Origin: Lithospermum erythrorhizon
Lineage: Eukaryota > Streptophyta > Magnoliopsida > Boraginales > Boraginaceae
Assembly: GCA_019722365.1 (NCBI GenBank)
Contig: JADFUC010000419.1
Coordinates: 62,001-126,000 of the forward strand
DNA length: 64,000 nt
Reading direction: 5' to 3'
Position numbers and translations under genes: made by a program. Of the stretch, positions 27,878 to 40,564 are shown piece after piece (position 1 is the stretch's first letter; each line of letters opens with the position of its first letter). The notes beneath the pieces were generated by a model. The model was not told the DNA's origin. It saw only the letters and a list, made by a program, of their open reading frames with translations, and searched no databases.

Positions 27878-28548
27878 AAATATTATTTTTAAATTTTAAA
27901 TTGTACAATCTTTAACGATACATTTTGGGTAATACGCACTCATTTTTATATCAAAATCGGAAAGGGCACATACTTAAAATTAATGAAATTAATAAATCGT
28001 AACTGCTCACCCCTAAATATCTATATAATTTTAGTCTTTAATTTAGGATTCTTTGATCTGGGTGATAATCTGCCACTCACATTTTTTATATTAAAATGAA
28101 AAACATAAAATTTAAACAAAGGACATTTCAATATTTAAATTTGAGTGTAAAAATCAAACCCCTTAATTTAATCCATAATATATTCTTGTAGTTCAAGCTT
28201 TAGCTAGATTTTCTGTGCAGCCTCAACTTGCATTTGTGCCAGTTGAAGTTTCCAAATTTAGTGCAACTTACAAAAAGGCAAGTATGATTGCATCAAACTA
28301 AACATAATTATACTCAACTGTACTCTGTACAAGAAGGAGTCTCTGTCACAATCACCAAAAGCTTCAACCCCCATTTAATTCTACCAAAATTTTATGTACA
28401 TCATCTAATCCTCAACCAATTATGATTGGGGGATATTAAAAATATAGAAAAAAAACTTAAATATCAGTGCTTGCAAGTTGAAAAATCCTTTGAGACACTG
28501 AATGTTGACCATTCCATCAACTTGATCAAATTCATCCGATTATTAACA

Positions 28549-29598
28549 TCACCTTACAGCGACCCAGTCATCTTCAACTGACCAATCAGCCCTTTGATTG
28601 CATACTAATCCCTTCAACCTCTCGGCCGCCTTGGCCGAGGAATACGATGTCCCAAAATAATTGTCCAATTCCGACACCTTTGTGGGGGTAGAAGAATTCG
28701 ACTCGGACAAACAATTCGGGAAATCGAACGGACATCTGGGAGACACCGAAGGATGAATATTAGAATCTTTTAATGAAACAGTAGTACCACATTGACAATC
28801 ATCAAGATTAAAGACATAGGAATGATTTAGTAGCATCTCAGCCGTCCATCTTTCTCTTGGGTCTTTTGCAAAGCATTTTTCAAGAAAATCTTTCCCTTGA
28901 TCAGAAAGGCTTGTAGGAATTTGAGGACCCTCTTCTCCTACTCCAATCTTCATCAGTAGAGCTGCCACGTCAGCGCATCGCCAAGTAGGAGACCCGGTGA
29001 GCATCTCCAAAACGACGCACCCGAGTGCCCAAACATCAGATGGACAACCCTGTTCACCACGGATCACCATTTCCGGCGACATATATATAGGAGTGCCACT
29101 TAAATCACACCTCAATCCACTCTTTTCTCTTAAATCATTTCTTTTCGCCAATCCAAAATCCGCGATTTTTATATCACCATTTTGGCCTAAAAGAATGTTC
29201 TGAGGCTTTATATCACAATGAACATAACCATTCTTGTGAATAAACATTAGCCCTCTTAATATTGCCTTTGTGTATCTTCTGACTTCGAATTCAGATAATG
29301 GGTTACCTTTGGAATTATTAATCTTTTCTGCTAAGTTCCCGCCAGGCGCGAAATCTAACAAAACATTGTACAGTTTCTCCCCGTTTTCGAAACTATAACA
29401 ATCACCTAAACAAGAAATAACCTCTTGGCAAGCTTTAAGTTCATCCAGGACTAACTTCTCATTAATCAATGAAGCAGAATGTGCAAGTCCACATGACTTA
29501 ACGGCCATCAATTTCGAACAATTTTGATTTGTGGGTATTGCTAAGTTCACAGTACCAAAGCTTCCATGTCCAATTTTAGCACCACGAACCCAATTCAT
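28549..29598 (-). CDS. MAPKKK17/18-like serine/threonine protein kinase, intact
   Basis: A single exon encodes 349 residues, a usual length for the intronless MAPKKK17/18/20-type kinases. The family phosphorylates MAPKKKs' downstream targets, the MAPKKs, and in Arabidopsis is linked to abscisic acid and stress. It opens MNWVRGAKIG, as family members do. The glycine loop GHGSFGTV is at residues 10-17, the ATP lysine at 34 (AVK), the likely helix-C glutamate at 47, HCDIKPQN at 127-134 with catalytic Asp129, DFG at 147-149 and SPE at 174-176. HCD in place of HRD is usual in this clade. The C-tail ends DDWVAVR, a feature shared with the paralogue at 2664-3703. This copy has four extra residues (CDLS) before GTPIYMSPE. 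The ATG at 29598 is supported by homology of the N-terminus and by a TATA box 95-104 bases upstream. Confidence 0.93.
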   Translation of the reverse strand: MNWVRGAKIGHGSFGTVNLAIPTNQNCSKLMAVKSCGLAHSASLINEKLVLDELKACQEVISCLGDCYSFENGEKLYNVLLDFAPGGNLAEKINNSKGNPLSEFEVRRYTKAILRGLMFIHKNGYVHCDIKPQNILLGQNGDIKIADFGLAKRNDLREKSGLRCDLSGTPIYMSPEMVIRGEQGCPSDVWALGCVVLEMLTGSPTWRCADVAALLMKIGVGEEGPQIPTSLSDQGKDFLEKCFAKDPRERWTAEMLLNHSYVFNLDDCQCGTTVSLKDSNIHPSVSPRCPFDFPNCLSESNSSTPTKVSELDNYFGTSYSSAKAAERLKGLVCNQRADWSVEDDWVAVR

Positions 29599-29692
29599 TG
29601 TCTGGATTTTAAGATAGTTGTTTGACTGTTTGGGGTTGGATTTTTCTTGCTCTGTTGACTATTTTTGTTACATTTGAGGTTTTTGGTAGTTG

Positions 29693-29702
29693 CTATTTAT
29701 AG
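29693..29702 (-). promoter_or_regulatory. TATA box of the second kinase gene
   Basis: The minus strand reads ctataaatag, about 95 bases upstream of the ATG. A matching box precedes the paralogue. Confidence 0.65.
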
Positions 29703-29830
29703 GAGTTTGGATAGTTTGGGTTGAAATTCAATAATAGTGTCTACATGTTGCGTGAGGCGAAAACGAGTAAATGATGGTGTGCAAAAAGTGTGGGATTGTG
29801 TCGTATCGTTATATCGTTTGGTTTAAGACG

Positions 29831-29836
29831 CACGTG
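29831..29836. promoter_or_regulatory. G-box / ABRE core (CACGTG) upstream of the second kinase gene
   Basis: A perfect cacgtg lies about 230 bases upstream of the ATG, followed by tgaggat, a context conserved in the other kinase promoter. There the hexamer is catgtg (3993-3998). G-box/ABRE cores bind bZIP factors, and MAPKKK17/18 genes are abscisic-acid-induced in Arabidopsis. That it acts this way here is inference. Confidence 0.45.
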
Positions 29837-30041
29837 ATAGTTGAGGATATTTGGTACTCAAAATAGGATTTGTTAGAGATTTAATAGTTTCCCACGAGAA
29901 TGGGATATGGATATTTTAAATTATGATGATATTTAGTGAGATAACTTTAGATAAATAAAATAGACAAAACTAAACGTTAATCATGCTTATCAATTAGTAG
30001 TATCATAGTGGAGGGAGATGAGCATGTGAATTTGTACTCAT

Positions 30042-30272
30042 CTACTCTTTCCAATTCATTTTAATTGAATTCTAATATCAAAATAAATCTTTTGATCTTG
30101 ATTATTTTATAATTATATTATTAAAAATTAAAAAATTAATATTATGAAAGTATTTTAAAAGGCGAATACAATTATATAAATTTTATAAGAATAATTAATA
30201 ATTGTTGAAATTCGAGTTTAATTACTCAAAAAATCGAATAACCAATTAAAATGAATTGGATGAAATATCTAC
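30042..30272. mobile_element. MITE with terminal inverted repeats, about 230 bp
   Basis: The left end contains tccaattcattttaatt and the right end aattaaaatgaattgga, which are exact reverse complements of 17 bases. The AT-rich core is shared with 11513-11845 and 50325-50525. The element lies upstream of the second kinase gene. Transposase superfamily is not certain; Stowaway-like is my best guess. Confidence 0.6.
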
Positions 30273-30524
30273 TATCAATGTATATTATTACTAAAAACAT
30301 TGATTTGATTATTATCAACTTCATCTTATAACACCAGTAGCACTTCATTGAATTTGACCACAAAACACATCCTTCATATCTATCAACACAAAACACTGTC
30401 ACCAAAATAAGTGGAGAAAACTTTGACTATCTACAATCAAAATCAAACAGGGAAGGATTTGCACGGTCTCATATTGTTCATAAGAACACCCAAAAACATA
30501 AAAGAATTTCTACTGTATGTTTAT

Positions 30525-30700
30525 AGTGACAGAGTTTTATAGATACCAGTCACTTTTAATTTTGAAAATTTTAGAGTTTATCGTTTAAATATAAGTAATT
30601 TTAGAAAATATAATAATTGACCTTCCTCAATAATGAAAAAAAACTTATTCTAAATAGATTTTAATCTTTTGGCCTCTAATTCGATTCAAGTTCCGTCACT
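30525..30700. mobile_element. Short MITE with AGTGACRGA ends
   Basis: It begins agtgacagag and ends ttccgtcact, which are inverted copies with one mismatch over nine bases. Its interior (ttttgaaaattttagag, then caataatgaaaaaaa) is shared with the copy in the first lipase intron at 61525-61719. No clear target duplication was found. Confidence 0.5.
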
Positions 30701-32013
30701 GACGGTGAATAGTTAAGCTAAAACATTTTATACTAAGTTGGGACGTGCACATTTTTTGCATTAAGAATTTAGAAACAAACATTTTTATTTTTCTAATGAA
30801 ATAAACATCTTATTAGTTTCTCCCATTCTCTCTTTCATCTTTCTAGAGAAACAAATCATATCTGATGTCTGAGGCTAATCAGAATTAAACCATTAATTGA
30901 AGTCACAGCTGTGACAAAGCTCGTCGAAGTGTGGATCGAACACAGGCCTCGTATGAGAGAACTTTGGGTATTAAGCTAATAAATTTAGAAGCTTGGTTTC
31001 GATCAAGAAAGTATTGGTAGAGATTCATCGAATTCGCTGACCTCACGATCACAAACTCACACCTAAGCTGTTATACACACACCCGAATAGTGTTGGGTTT
31101 GGATGTGAAATATTATTTGCCACCGCCCCATTTGCCGAAGTGTGATCAGGTTAGGAAGTTTAAATTTAAGGAAGCAAATTGTCGTTTATTTAAAAATTCT
31201 TATTAGAATTGTGTGTACTTAGTATTGCCCCAAACTCACTTCATCAATCTGGCCACCTTGCAGTACACACACATTTGCTCTCGTTTTTATCTTTCAACGA
31301 ATTTTGATTGCTGGTGCAGTAAATTCTTTTAAAATTAACCACAATTTAGCCGAACTAATTTTGTTGTTTGATTAAGTCCGATAGGCGTCTGTTAAGCCGA
31401 TAACCTCTAATGCTTGCTCATATGTCATGGCCTCATGGGTGCGGATGGGGGGAATTGTAGCACGTTCTGGCAATCAAATTTGAGTGTGCCGAAAATAGCG
31501 CTTAACTACTCCCAGTCACTTACAAAATCTTTTTGGCTTCATTTTGTTTAACTGCTTGAATGAGCCAATTGTAATATGACCTCAACAATACTCTTACCGA
31601 CAACCATATGCATCTCTGATTTTGATTAGCCAAAAACCCAAAAAGAAACAATATATAAATAATGTTCCTCATCCTTGAATCAAATATTATTGTATGATAG
31701 ATAACATATTTAATCCACAGATTATAAGTATCACTTGAAGATTCTTGATTCCGTTGGTATTACTCTCCTCTTTTATCATTTTTTTTCAAATGTCATATTT
31801 TTAGTGCACCATATTTATAGGTAGGTATTATGGATCTTAAATTCGTTCGTTGTTTTGGGGGTTTTGTATTTATTAAAAATATTTTTATATTTTGGTTTTG
31901 CAAGTTGTTGCCTTTTTTGTGTGTTTTATTTTGATATTTTTCATTTTTTGCAATAAATATTCTAATATTGTGGATTTATATATGTTCGTGTACATATTGC
32001 TTATGGATCTATG
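30701..32013. other. Intergenic region, no gene seen
   Basis: There is no open frame of note and no recognisable RNA. A long T-rich stretch lies near 31740-31970, just before the LTR that starts at 32014. Confidence 0.45.
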
Positions 32014-33222
32014 TGTTGGAACTAAAAGATATTCGATCTCATAAAATGTCAGTTGAACAATTTAGATTGATCAACCGATTTAAACATTCAAAATTATAAG
32101 TTAATTATATATTAGTTGTTGGACAATTAATATTTAGGATTTATATATATTAATTATTGGACAATTAATATTTAAGATTTAACGGCATTAACATTAGGGG
32201 TTACGATGGCTTTCTAGGGTCCGCTCGTAATCTATATATTAATGCAATAGTTGGTTAATATTGTTTAATATATTGCTCTTGTCGTCCGTACTAAGAATTG
32301 TGTACTTGAATAAGAAGCCGAACTAATACTATTGTATTACTAACTTCCGGAGTTTTAAAAGTGAAACATGAAGAAATAATCGGAATGAAAAAATCGAGTC
32401 CCGGACATAGGGCAGGGCCGTGTAGGCGCCTGTGCGGATGAGGTAGAAGTTTCTAGAACATTCTCTTTATGTTCTAAATTATAGAGATAAGATAGCATTA
32501 GAAGCATTATCGGCTTGTTAATAAATCTCTTAAATTCTAGGGATAATATAGAAAGGTTCTAGAACATACCGTTAAATTATTCTAAACTACATTTTAGGCT
32601 TTAAATTTTATAAAAGAGAGTAAGTCGATGTGAATAAATGCTCATTCTCTTCTTGGTTTTTTGAAGCAAGAAAAATTCTCATTCTACGCTAGTTTACTTG
32701 CTTGCCCATAGGAAGAGAAAAGTTTTTCTTCCTATAACTTTGTTCGGTTTAAAACTTTAATTGTTCCTAAAAAAATGCAGGAGATTTCGGATAATTTCTT
32801 TGATTATGGACTATTCTTGGAGATACTCTATTTTGGGTATTGTGAGCTCATCTTCGTACCATTAAAGTATTTTCAAAAGAAAGTGCAGCTCTTGTATTTA
32901 AATTTATTTATTTTTTTGTAATCCGTAGTATCACGGGATTCGCGTCGATTAGTATCCACAGGATTGATTATTGTGTTTTGTAATTCGTTATTTATTATTT
33001 TGCATGTTTAATTTGTAATTAATGATTTTTTAATTCTTATTGATGAATTATGTTAATAAAATAATTAAATATAATTAATTGTTAATTATTTTTGAAATTA
33101 ATCAATGTGAAAAATCTTCAAATAATATTTTTGATTTTTGAGAATTTTCTCAAAATTTTTGAATTAATTTTGTATCAATTTATTAATTGAAGCTTAGTAA
33201 AAACCATCGATTAATTACGAGA
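32014..33222 (+). repeat. LTR and leader of a copia-type element (copy 1)
   Basis: It starts tgttggaac and continues with catctcataaaatg-like sequence shared with LTRs at 37658, 38781 and 40565. The LTR itself probably ends near 32970, after gtaatccgtagtatc and gggattcg. The remainder to 33222 is leader sequence also present at about 41230-41465. A primer-site-like tagtatcagaggc follows at about 33225. Confidence 0.6.
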
Positions 33223-36200
33223 TAGTATCAGAGGCAGAAAGGTCATAAGCGTATTTGCCGGTGACATCGCGTATCAAAAAGTCAACTGAGTTGACTTCGG
33301 TCAAACAGATAAACAGTTACGGCTTGGACCCGTGGACTTCGGGTCGAGCCACAGTTGACCGTCCATTACATGACAGGCTTGAATCGATCCGGTTTCGACG
33401 ACACGTGGCATCCATGTCGGTGATGGCGTGGGTAACGCGTCGCTGATGGCGTGACATGCCGTGTCAGCAAGCGTCGACCTAGCGTAATGTCGAGGCGATT
33501 GTTTTTGGTTGGTAGGATGGCTTGGACGTCAGAGTGTTTGACATTATGGATCATGCGTCAGCGTGTTCCTTGCGCTTAATTTGGATTAGGTGATGGTTTG
33601 GGCACGATGGGCCGGTTCGGCGGGTGGCTCTTACAGGTTGCTTGAACCGGTCCATTTATTTATTAATTGGATATTCGAGGTTAATTAGTAATGGGTCGGT
33701 GGGGTTTTGATTTGATCGACTCGATTGCTTGATGGATTTTTCTTCCAGAATTGGTTTAATAGAAATCAATTAAATTGTATTAATTTAATTTCTTGTTGAA
33801 AATTATTTTAATCAATTTATTTTAACGACATTAATATTAGTTCTAATAAGATTAGATTAAATTCAATGAATTATTGGAATTAATTGAAGCTAATAGATTT
33901 AATAAATTAAAATTCTAATAATGATTAGATTTAATTATAGTATTTGAAATAAAATTGGTAATTTTTGAGACATATGATTTAGCAGAGATAATTAAGGTTT
34001 AAATTTACTCATAATTTTGAATTAATCATCATAAGTGTAAATTGTATTTTGGAAAAAGTAGTTATTTAATATTAGATATTAATTTAACAAGTTATTAATA
34101 TTGGATAATGACATATTTGATATTAGATATTAATGACATATTTTTAATATAAAATATTAATTTGATATTTGTTAATATTAAATATGAACAAATACTTTAT
34201 TAATATAAAATATCAAATAAACACTAGAATTAGATTACTAGTGATTTTTACACTTGGCCGAATTGAATAGTTTAATTCATGTGATGAATTAAATAGAGTA
34301 TTTCATTTTGATGTATATTCTTGACATGCAATATGTGTACCTATTGGATGCCATGGAACTTATGATATGTTATTATATTATATAGATAATATGGCCTATA
34401 ATTATTATTCAAAAGGTGTACTATTTTGTATTTATAGAAATACATAAATACTAGATAGTTAATGATAATTAGTTATAATTAATTATTAGATATTGATCCA
34501 CCTAAGGACATAGGCCAACAAAAAAACTGTTTATGAAACTGAATATAGTTTAGAAATATTTTCTATTAATATCTATATCATAATTTTCAACTATGTGTTA
34601 TATATTTCCTTATGATGCATGGTATGTACTTTTTGGTTGTTTGATTAATATGCCTGACATGATCGTAAGAGTTAACAAAGAAAAAAATAAATCTCACCTA
34701 ATAAATAAGTAGTTAATGTCATACTATGATATAAAAAGTCGAGGATAAAGATTGACATTGTGCATGGACACGGTAATTATGGCGGGCGTGTTAAATGCAG
34801 GATGTCGTCCGATGTTATAGTCCCAAGTTACTTGTTGAAATCTGAACTTATATTCATTAGAATATACTTCGAGTATATTTAGTGCATTTAGATGATTTGA
34901 AATCTTAAGGCGTTGGCCCGTTGACATAAGAGGTTAATAATATAGTCTAAGTTAGGAGCTTTAGTAACACAGGGATTCACGATTAATTCGAAATTATGTG
35001 ATTGTATACTTGCTTGGATAGCTTAAGTCGAGATAAATGCGTAACCATCAGATTTATGTTATGTGAGTTCTTGGTATACTTTGTGTGTTTAGTGAGATTA
35101 TAAACACGAGTATGATTGTTCTATTATTTGTTTATAGAATATTATATGACATATAGACTAAGTTGTTGTATGTATTTTCTGCTGTAGTCCGTTATAAGTC
35201 CCTTTTCCCTATGAGTGCTTTTCGGTCTGACCCGAAAAGTTGTACGCTAAATAACTCAAACTTTATTGAAATGTCAAACATTTGAGGATAGTGCTCGTTT
35301 ACGAGCACATTGAATATGTAATACTTAATGAGCCCCAAGTACTCCAAAGGGTTTAAAATATGTTTGGGCGTGCCCGATCGATGAGCATTTGGTCGTTCAA
35401 GTAGAGTCAAGTGCCTCATGTTGTGGAAGCTATGGAGCATCATCCTCGGGGTTAAGAATCATAATATAGAGATATTATTTGATTTACGGCTCATCCCGGT
35501 CTCTCTTCGTGAAATGTTGAAAGGGGTTGGAATAAATGTTTGCATGCGATCGGCGAGAGGTTGGGAGAGAATCATGTTTTGGAGATAATGAGATTGATTG
35601 AGTTCCTCCGGTGATGCGGAATCTCAATCTCTTCGAAGTGAGTTTACTTGTCGTCATGATTACTTATCCCAGCAAGGTATCCAATTTCATTATTGGGTAC
35701 AATGGATAAGAAATGAGGGAAGATTTGGCTTCGCTTCGTGAGATGATCTCTAAGGATAAGGAGAAGTTCCTGACGTTCGACTCTACGAGTTTTTGGTTAC
35801 AGGTACAGGAATGAACAAAGGAAGCTCAAAGATATATGACAGGATTGTTCAAAGTAACCACTTTTGGTCACATCGGGGAGGAAATTATAAGAGCCTTTCC
35901 GTACGGCATGAGGCATTGATTTGATCAAAATCAGCTTTGAGAAGTATCATCGAGTTATGAGTTGTGATACTTCACTTTCATACTTCAATGCTTGTTGACA
36001 TTTGATGCCAGTACCCTGATTCTAAAATGTCACGGACAATCGGAATGTGAAGATTGCTAGAGATTGAGTAGAACTTGGATAAGGAATATGTTTAAGCGTC
36101 GACGGGGAAGACCAATTTGTCGTTTGGCTTAGACAAATATTTTTTAGCATATTGTCGAGCTACCTTCTGTTTTGATTAGGAATGTTGTACATTATTTATG

Positions 36201-37657
36201 TTTGAACGCAAATAATTTTTTGTTTAAAAGATTAATTCAAGTTAATTGACTATTAAATCTACACATGAAAATTGCAAAGCGATATTAAATCTACAATGAT
36301 TAAGTTGACGACATAAATATCATAACATGTATGCTTATGAATTCAAGTAAAATGACTTAAAATCTAAAATCTCCTAAAAACTGATATGAACTATAAAAGT
36401 ATAATCACATAAATAAATATCATATATATGGAATCTTTGAAATCATATATTTGAGACATGATTAAATGAATAATACTTAGAATTCATAATGAGAAATGGA
36501 ATTAATTAAAAGTAAATGTCCATTTAAGAATGTCTATTTATTAAAGTCATAAATAATATTTGCCAGATGAAATAACTAAATAGAAACATTCTCTTATGCA
36601 GTACAATTAGTAGAACATAAATGTATGTATTTACTAATGTTGTATTTTAGAAATAGAATGAGAACATTTGAATAGTTCAAATGAACGAGAGTTGGTTTAA
36701 GTAAACACTTAATGTTCTTTAATGTGTTAAAGCACTTTGCTGGGTGAGCTAGGGCTAATCTAATAATATATGATTTCATATTCTCTGAGCTAGCTCGAAC
36801 TAATGTATAGTCAATCAATGGAAGCATCAAAGAAAGTCACATAAGATGTGACAAATGTTCCATAATAGTCGAGTTCGAATCTTATAAAACTTTCATCGAG
36901 TCATTGATTGAAAAATTATAAGACACAGACTTGTTGTAACGATGGTAATCCTAATAAAAGGTGATGCTTTTAAGGATATAACCATGAACAACAATGATGA
37001 TGATTTAGGATCCGGAGATAGCTTTAATATTCCAAATACAGATTTGGATATTAACATATTTGCTCCAAGATAACCAGTTTATCAAGAAATAAATAGCTAT
37101 CACTATAGACATAGATGATTAATTAAATGGAAATGTCCATGTTTACAATGATGAGCTGCAGGGGTATCCAAGTCGGGTGATTAGCATGCTGGAGAAATTC
37201 TTATTAATCATAAATGCATTAGATCATCCAGATCAACAATGATTGACATGTACATGAGTTAATGAACAGTTCAAATAGTTTGAATATTAAGAAGAAGTAA
37301 TGTTCTTCTCTCGATGCTTAAGTGGTGCTAGATTTAGTGGGGGTAGCCGCCGTCTAAATGGCATAGCGACCATTGTAAAGGCCAATGCTTTTGAATCTGA
37401 CTTCAGATTCAAGTCCACGTCGTATTGTGGATAATGATGAGTATATACAAAATATACCACGTCGTTACTATAGTAGCGAAGATCTTGGATAAGCATGATA
37501 TAATGTCATTCTTGAGAGGTTTTGTGGATACGTGATCGAACAAAGAAAACACTCTATGACCGAGAAAACAATACCAGTTGCTTAAGTCTCACAGTTAGGT
37601 GTTCATTGAACGGAATCAAACACCAAATGAATGAGTTATGTGTCAGGCAAATTAAAT
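33223..37657 (+). mobile_element. Interior remnants of copia-type elements
   Basis: The part up to about 35200 parallels 41466-43320 of the later copy: a GC-rich block (33240-33640) and then an AT-rich leader with aattaatcatcataagtgtaaa. About 35450-36130 contains broken plus-strand coding sequence with gag-like phrases such as DLASLREMISKDKEKFL, but the product is unrecognised. About 36960-37070 has another short open stretch rich in Asn and Asp. No integrase or reverse transcriptase was recognised, so this is a decayed, probably composite interior. Confidence 0.4.
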
Positions 37658-38538
37658 TATTGGAACTAAGAGATATTAGATCTCATAAAATGCCCGTTGA
37701 ACAATTTGATTGATCAACCAATTTATACATTCAAGACTATAAGTTCAATATATATTAATTGTTAGACAATTAATATTTAGGATTTATCGATATCGACATT
37801 AGGGGTTATGATGGCTTACTAGGGTTCACTTAATCTATATATTAAGATGATAATCGGTTAATATTGTCTAATATATTGCTATTGTCGATCCATCACAGAG
37901 GAGTCACGCGCAAGCAGTAAACCGAACTAATAATAAATGTATAGCTTTACGGGTTTAAGAGTGAAACATGAAGAAGCTTGATCGGGCCAATCGAGTCGGG
38001 ACATGGTGAGGGAAGCGGGTGTAGATGGGAATTGAGAAGGTTCTAGACATTCTTTTTGAGTAGATAAGGATAGAGTTTTGGATGAGAATAAAAGAGAGTT
38101 TTATTTTCTTAAGAACTCTCATTTAGTTAGGTGGTTGAGTTATATAAGAACAGAATTTGTTCGAGAGATTTATTCTCCTTAAAACTCTCATCAAGTTTAC
38201 TTTATATAAAATGACCCTACGTAATTTATTGCTCCAGTGCTGAGTTTTTTGAAGTTGAAAATTCTCTCACTCTCAGCCTTACCGCGCCCGCTCCCCCCCT
38301 TTGGAAGAGAAATATTTTCTTTTCCACTTATTGTTTTGTTTCAATTTAATCGTTCTAGTAAAATGCCTGCAGGAGGTTTGGTTAATTTCTTTGAGTGCAG
38401 ACGCCTTTGGAATATACTCTATTTTGGGTATTGAGCTCACTTTTTTCAGCTTCATTGAAATATTCCAAAAGAAGCAGTGCAGCGCTTGTAATTCGTATTT
38501 ATTATTTTTGTACATCCGTAGTATCTGAGATTCATCGG
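37658..38538 (+). repeat. 5' LTR of the deleted element
   Basis: It shares gatctcataaaatgcccg, gaacaatttgattgatcaacc and the terminal atccgtagtatc with the sister LTRs at 32014, 38781 and 40565. Confidence 0.55.
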
Positions 38539-38780
38539 TAGTTTAGAGCTGAATTAGATTCGAATATAAAACTTGACAAGTTAAAGAGTGATTTAGTGCG
38601 CCACCGGTATGAGCTAGATATCTCGTTAACTTTGTCCATTCTGAAATGCGGGTGTTAGAGTTTGGTGACACATATCTTACCAAAGTTTGACCATTGGAAA
38701 TCGCGTATCGAAGGAATCGTTTGATGTTGTATCATAAATAGTTGATGCGATACCATAAATCGTCAAAGGGAAAGTGGGAG

Positions 38781-39630
38781 TGTTGGAACTAAGAGATATT
38801 CTCATAAAATGCCCGTTGAACAATTTAGATTGATGAACCGATTTAAACATTCAAAATTATAAGTTCACTATATATTAATTGTTGGACAATTAATGTTTAG
38901 GATTTCCCGACATAACATTAAGGGGTTCACGATGAGCTTCAGAATTAAAATTTCAGCATGGCTTGACCATAGAACTAATAATATTGTATTATAACCATTT
39001 TAAAAAGTAAACATGAGCAAATGATCGGGGACGAAAATCAGTCGGGATATAGGAGGGCGGGACTGCATCAGAGGCGCGTGTACGGATGAGGTAGAGAAGT
39101 TTAGAACATTCTCTTTATGTTTCACTGGAAATTGCCAGAGATAAAGGTAGGAGCATTACAGAAACTTTATCGACTTAAGCTGGCAAGAGTTAAAATTCTA
39201 GAGATAACCATAGAAAGGTTCTAGAAGACCTTGCTTTATTGAGATTATTCGAGGAAGCTAAATATTAGGCTTTAGGTCTTTTCAAATAGGAAGCCCAAGT
39301 TAATGTGAATAAATGATCATTCTAGCTGTGGCTTTTGAAGCGAAAATCTGCTCTCTGCATCTAGTTTTCGCTCCTCCCCATATTTTTTTCTTCCTCTCTT
39401 TGTTTCGGTTTCACTTTAATCGTTCTAGTAAAAGATACGAGGAGGGAGTTCGGGATAATTTCTTTGGTATATTGTGTTGGAGATAAAAACTTGGGTATTA
39501 ACTAGACTCATACTACAACGCCATTAAAATATTTTAAAGAAAGATGCATCTTGTATGTAGATTTATTTATTGTTTTTGTAATCCGTAATATCTTTGGGAT
39601 TCGCCTCCCAATTAATTTATAACTCTTACA
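38781..39630 (+). repeat. 3' LTR of the deleted element
   Basis: It directly follows the polypurine tract and begins tgttggaactaagagat. It ends near gtaatccgtaatatc and gggattcgc, with a likely terminal cttaca. Confidence 0.6.
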
Positions 39631-39639
39631 TATATGCTT

Positions 39640-40560
39640 AACCTATGTCTGTGTGCAAATTTGTTAAAACTTATTACTAACTAGCTATCATATCCATCAT
39701 ATATGTAATGACGTTCCTCAACCTTTAAGGCGAGAGATTGATAATTCAGGGAGTGCTCAACGTAAGCTTTTTGTGCCTCTGTTAAATTCATATTTTTTTG
39801 AACTAATTGAACTAACCTTATTTTATTTTAATTTAATGTAAACTGATTATTCGATCATTCTTCAACATTTTCAGGCTAAAGTTCATAGTATTTTTGCCAC
39901 TCCTACTTCAGTTCACCGCCGCGGCGGCCTCAAGTCTACGCTGTAACGACTTCAATTCACCACTTTTTTTTAATTTATTGTTAATAAACCTATTAATTCG
40001 ATGCTACTTTAATCTTAAAAGAGAGATAGATTCATATTTGAGAGACGACTTTAACCTTAGGATACATTCTATCTACCCCATTAATTTATGGGGAAAAATA
40101 TTGTACTCTATTATAAATTCATGTTTAAGTTGTGGACTTATGTTGTTGGGAAGATAAATATAAAGAAGTAATTTTAGATGTTAAGTTGTTGTTCTGTCTG
40201 AGTTGTTCTGATTGTATTTTATTGTTAAAGGATCAACTTATTTTGGAAATCTCAAGTCGGTTTTTTTAGAAAGGAAGATTTTTCCCCGTCTTTTTCGTTT
40301 CTCAAGGATTACTGCTTATTGAGTTTATTGTCAATCTCTAAAGGGCTATGAGAGAACAAATTATCTTTGTGAATGAAGGAGCATAGGGAAATGAGGATGA
40401 GAATTGCGATGATGCATTTGATATGTGGCGAGACAACATATCTGCCATTAGACTAACGCTAAGCTATCTTGCCCGTTGAACAATTTCATGTGTTGTTTCA
40501 TTCAATTTGCCGATCTTCATACGCTTTACCGTGAAACATGAATTCATCGTACTATTGTGG
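39640..40560. other. Spacer between LTR fragments, no gene seen
   Basis: The only open frame of note (39894-40157) has no recognisable domain. Near 40470-40485 a short gcccgttgaacaattt matches the LTR family, so part of this spacer may itself be LTR debris. Confidence 0.4.
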
Positions 40561-40564
40561 TAAT

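Larger units (their letters stand above)
37658..39630 (+). mobile_element. Internally deleted LTR element, about 2 kb, with both LTRs but almost no interior
   Basis: A 5' LTR (37658 to about 38538) starts tattggaac and ends after atccgtagtatc. It is followed by a degraded primer site with tagagctgaa. Only about 230 bases of interior remain before an intact polypurine tract (aaagggaaagtgggag, 38765-38780) and a 3' LTR that starts tgttggaac at 38781 and ends near 39630. All protein-coding parts are missing. The flanking bases taaat and tatat are at best a damaged target duplication. Confidence 0.6.

Noticed and set aside
35192..35443. Minus-strand 83-codon open frame
   Set aside because: It lies antisense to a degenerate retroelement interior and has no family resemblance.
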